Under the pieces are notes generated by a model that saw nothing but the letters and a program-made list of their open reading frames with translations, did not search any database and was not told the origin of the DNA. Source: an uncultured Lachnospiraceae bacterium (lineage in GTDB: Bacteria > Bacillota_A > Clostridia > Lachnospirales > Lachnospiraceae). From it: 8,260 nt of DNA. Shown here piece by piece: positions 5,513-8,260 of the stretch (positions are counted from its first letter, which is position 1; each line of letters begins with the position of its first letter). Position numbers and translations under genes: made by a program. The stretch covers positions 9,755 to 18,014 of the forward strand of contig CAJTOU010000059.1 of assembly GCA_910577835.1 (NCBI GenBank), written 5' to 3'.

Positions 5513-8260
5513 TTATTTAGAAATCTCACTGACAGCCTCTGCCGCCTCAACATTATCCTTGTCAGAAATCTCATCTTCCAGTTCCTCTTCAAAGAATTCT
5601 TCATCAAAATCTTCATCTTCTGAAAACTCATCTTCTAAAAAATCTTCATCTTCCAGAACTTCTTCAGATATCTCTTCTCCTTCTGTCACAGCAGCTTCTT
5701 CACCTTCAGCTTCCTCTGTATTTTCCAGAATATCATCTTCATCGATTTTCATCTTCTGATTGTCTGTACTGAGTCTTACAGCGCGGTATCTTCTAAGACC
5801 TGTACCTGCTGGAATCAGTTTACCGATAATGACATTTTCCTTTAATCCAATCAGAGGGTCTACCTTTCCATTAATAGCAGCCTCTGTAAGAACCTTTGTT
5901 GTCTCCTGGAAGGATGCTGCTGAAAGGAATGAATTTGTTGCAAGGGATGCCTTTGTAATACCAAGCATAACCTGATTTCCGACTGCGGGCTCTTTTCCCT
6001 CCGCAATTAATCTTTCATTCATTTCATTGAAATCCAGAACATCCACAGAAGTTCCCGGCAGATAACCGGAATCACCGCCTTCATCTATCTTGATTTTCTT
6101 CAGCATCTGCCTTACAATCACTTCGATATGCTTATCATTAATTTCCACACCCTGCATACGGTATACATCCTGAACACCATGCAGCATATAATCCTGAACA
6201 GCACGCAATCCCTTGATTTTTAACAAATCATGTGGATTTACAGAACCTTCTGTAAGCGCATCGCCCGCTTCAAGGATATCACCGTCCTGAATCTTGATTC
6301 TTGAGCCGTATGGAATAAGATATGCCTTTTCTTCGTCTGTATCCAGACTTCTTACCACTACTTCTCTCTTCTTCTTTGTATCTGTCACCTCAGCTTTACC
6401 GCCAAATTCTGCGATAATTGCAAGTCCCTTCGGCTTTCTTGCCTCAAATAACTCCTCTACTCTAGGAAGACCCTGAGTAATATCGCCGCCGGCAACACCA
6501 CCTGTATGGAAGGTTCTCATGGTAAGCTGTGTACCCGGCTCACCTATCGACTGCGCGGCAATAATACCAACTGCCTCGCCGACCTGTACTGCCTGACCGG
6601 TAGCCATATTTGCACCGTAACATTTTGCACAGATACCGATTTTTGATTTACAGGAAAGAATTGTTCTGATTTTTACTTTTTCTCTTTCTGTCTTTATCAC
6701 TTCGGCTGCGCGCTTTGGCGTAATCATATGATTTGCCTTTACAATCACATTGCCGTCTGCATCCTCAATCGTTTCTGCCGCATATCTTCCGGTAATTCTC
6801 TCTTCCAGACTTTCCAGCACGCCGGAACCGTTTGTAAACTCGGAAACCTCCATAAACGGAATTTCTCTGTCCTCACAGCAGTCTACCTCACGAATAATCA
6901 ATTCCTGCGCCACATCAACCAGACGTCTTGTCATATAACCAGAGTCGGCCGTACGGAGCGCGGTATCTGACAAACCCTTGCGGGCGCCGTGTGCGGAAAT
7001 AAAATATTCCAGCACGTCAAGACCTTCACGGAAATTTGACTTGATTGGAAGCTCGATAGCACGCCCTGTGGTATCAGCCATAAGGCCTCTCATACCAGCA
7101 AGCTGTTTAATCTGTTTATCAGAACCACGGGCACCGGAATCCGCCATCATAAAAATATTGTTATATTTATCAAGACCGCCAAGAAGCGCATCTTTAATTT
7201 TATCATCTACTACCTGCCATACCTTGATTACTTCTTTATACCGCTCTTCATCGGTAATCAGACCACGACGGAAATTCTTTGTGATTTTGTCCACTTTCTT
7301 TTCCGCATCCTCAAGGTATTCCTGCTTCTGCGAAGGCACTGTCATATCGGAAATGGAAACTGTCATGGCAGCTCTTGTGGAATATTTATAACCCATTGCC
7401 TTAATATCATCAAGCACCTCTGCCGTCTTTGTAGCTCCATGTATATTAATAACCTTTTCAAGAATTTTCTTTAACTGCTTCTTGCCCACATGATAATCTA
7501 CTTCCAGCTTTAAAATATCTTCTTCCTGTATTCTCTCTGTAAGACCAAGGTCCTGTGGAAGAATTTCATTAAAGATAAACCGTCCAAGCGTTGATTCTAT
7601 AATTCCGGTAAATGCTTTTCCTTCTTCATTAAACTTTGTCACTCTGACACTGATTTTGGAATGAAGCGTAATCACGCCGTTTTCATAGGCAAGTATAGCC
7701 TCATTTATACTTTTAAAGGTTTTTCCTTCTCCCTTTGCACCCGGCCGTTCCTGTGTAAGATAATAAATACCAAGTACCATATCCTGAGATGGAACCGCAA
7801 CGGGACCACCGTCAGAAGGCTTCAAAAGATTATTTGGTGAAAGCAGAAGGAACCGGCATTCCGCCTGTGCCTCGACTGAAAGCGGAAGATGAACCGCCAT
7901 CTGGTCACCGTCAAAGTCAGCGTTAAACGCCGTACAAACCAGCGGATGCAGCTTAATCGCCTTACCCTCGACAAGAATCGGCTCAAATGCTTGAATTCCC
8001 AGTCTGTGAAGTGTCGGCGCACGGTTCAGCATAACCGGATGCTCTTTAATTACATCTTCCAGCACATCCCAGACCTCTGTCTGAAGTCTTTCCACCATTT
8101 TCTTGGCAGACTTGATATTATGTGCCGTTCCGTTGGTTACAAGCTCCTTCATAACAAAAGGCTTAAATAATTCAATTGCCATTTCCTTTGGAAGACCGCA
8201 CTGATAAATTTTAAGCTCCGGTCCTACCACAATAACAGAACGCCCTGAATAATCCACACG
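5513..8260 (-). CDS. rpoC: DNA-directed RNA polymerase beta-prime subunit, partial (N-terminus outside window)
   Basis: The frame is open through the right edge (RVDYSGRSVIVVGPEL), so the first Met seen is internal and roughly the first 300 residues, including the N-terminal zinc site, are missing. About 915 residues remain. The catalytic metal loop NADFDGDQM (7924-7898) holds the three Mg-binding aspartates. The bridge-helix region (TTGRAIELPIKSNFREGL) and trigger loop (EYFISAHGARKGLSDTALRT, about 410-440 of the visible part) are intact. Cysteines at about 457 and in CKSKIGICAKC (536-546) form the C-terminal zinc site. MRTFHTGGVAGGDITQGLPR is also present. The last 80 residues are a low-complexity acidic tail, roughly half Asp/Glu, ending AEAVSEISK. 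It ends its transcription unit here or reads into yitT; rpsL, rpsG and fusA, which often follow, are absent. Certain as to identity. Confidence 0.99.
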   Translation of the reverse strand, partial: RVDYSGRSVIVVGPELKIYQCGLPKEMAIELFKPFVMKELVTNGTAHNIKSAKKMVERLQTEVWDVLEDVIKEHPVMLNRAPTLHRLGIQAFEPILVEGKAIKLHPLVCTAFNADFDGDQMAVHLPLSVEAQAECRFLLLSPNNLLKPSDGGPVAVPSQDMVLGIYYLTQERPGAKGEGKTFKSINEAILAYENGVITLHSKISVRVTKFNEEGKAFTGIIESTLGRFIFNEILPQDLGLTERIQEEDILKLEVDYHVGKKQLKKILEKVINIHGATKTAEVLDDIKAMGYKYSTRAAMTVSISDMTVPSQKQEYLEDAEKKVDKITKNFRRGLITDEERYKEVIKVWQVVDDKIKDALLGGLDKYNNIFMMADSGARGSDKQIKQLAGMRGLMADTTGRAIELPIKSNFREGLDVLEYFISAHGARKGLSDTALRTADSGYMTRRLVDVAQELIIREVDCCEDREIPFMEVSEFTNGSGVLESLEERITGRYAAETIEDADGNVIVKANHMITPKRAAEVIKTEREKVKIRTILSCKSKIGICAKCYGANMATGQAVQVGEAVGIIAAQSIGEPGTQLTMRTFHTGGVAGGDITQGLPRVEELFEARKPKGLAIIAEFGGKAEVTDTKKKREVVVRSLDTDEEKAYLIPYGSRIKIQDGDILEAGDALTEGSVNPHDLLKIKGLRAVQDYMLHGVQDVYRMQGVEINDKHIEVIVRQMLKKIKIDEGGDSGYLPGTSVDVLDFNEMNERLIAEGKEPAVGNQVMLGITKASLATNSFLSAASFQETTKVLTEAAINGKVDPLIGLKENVIIGKLIPAGTGLRRYRAVRLSTDNQKMKIDEDDILENTEEAEGEEAAVTEGEEISEEVLEDEDFLEDEFSEDEDFDEEFFEEELEDEISDKDNVEAAEAVSEISK

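Noticed and set aside
5559..5759. A serine-rich open frame on the + strand
   Set aside because: It is the complement of the acidic tail of rpoC (Glu/Asp codons read backwards give Ser-rich frames); no start signals.
6728..7391. Several + strand open frames within rpoC
   Set aside because: They lie opposite strongly conserved rpoC coding sequence and have no start signals or recognisable protein features.
8255..8257. The first Met codon in the rpoC frame as a start
   Set aside because: The frame is open upstream to the edge and the sequence around it is the conserved interior RVDYSGRSVIVVGPEL of the protein, so the gene is cut by the window.

Overview
The window looks like a chromosomal piece of a low-to-moderate GC Gram-positive anaerobe of the class Clostridia, most likely Lachnospiraceae. 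The evidence is the clostridial type of RNA polymerase beta-prime subunit with a long acidic tail, strong AGGAGG-type ribosome binding sites, near-consensus sigma-A promoters, and a YitT-family / SurA-like / zinc-dependent phospholipase C gene set. The family assignment is inference from protein style; no rRNA or other marker is present.

Layout, left to right. Positions 1-384 hold the 3' end of a probable transposase gene on the + strand (stop at 168-170), followed by non-coding DNA with several hairpins, including a perfect 10-bp inverted repeat at 245-267. A small secreted protein of unknown function lies on the - strand (385-804), with its own terminator (335-373) and a near-perfect promoter (876-904). 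Divergent from it, with another good promoter (964-992), is a + strand OFA-type major facilitator transporter (1033-2388). A 334-bp convergent intergenic region (2389-2722) carries a long inverted repeat (2466-2563), which is either a bidirectional terminator or a miniature mobile element.

The rest is on the - strand. In transcription order it is: the 3' three quarters of rpoC (8260 to 5513, cut by the window edge), a yitT-like membrane protein gene (5402-4557), a membrane-anchored SurA-N-like protein (4564-3827, overlapping yitT by 8 nt), and a cytoplasmic zinc-dependent phospholipase C family protein (3676-2723). rpoC is followed by this group rather than by rpsL-rpsG-fusA, so the usual Firmicutes rpo-str linkage is broken here.

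The most interesting regulatory structure is between rpoC and yitT. A 16-bp RNA stem (5446-5403) has the form of an intrinsic terminator, but its 3' arm contains the yitT Shine-Dalgarno sequence, and its U-tract ends directly at the AUG. A second structural oddity is a 33-bp imperfect direct repeat (28/33 identical) flanking the phospholipase gene. I see no clear new defence system, CRISPR array, RNA gene or biosynthetic cluster.
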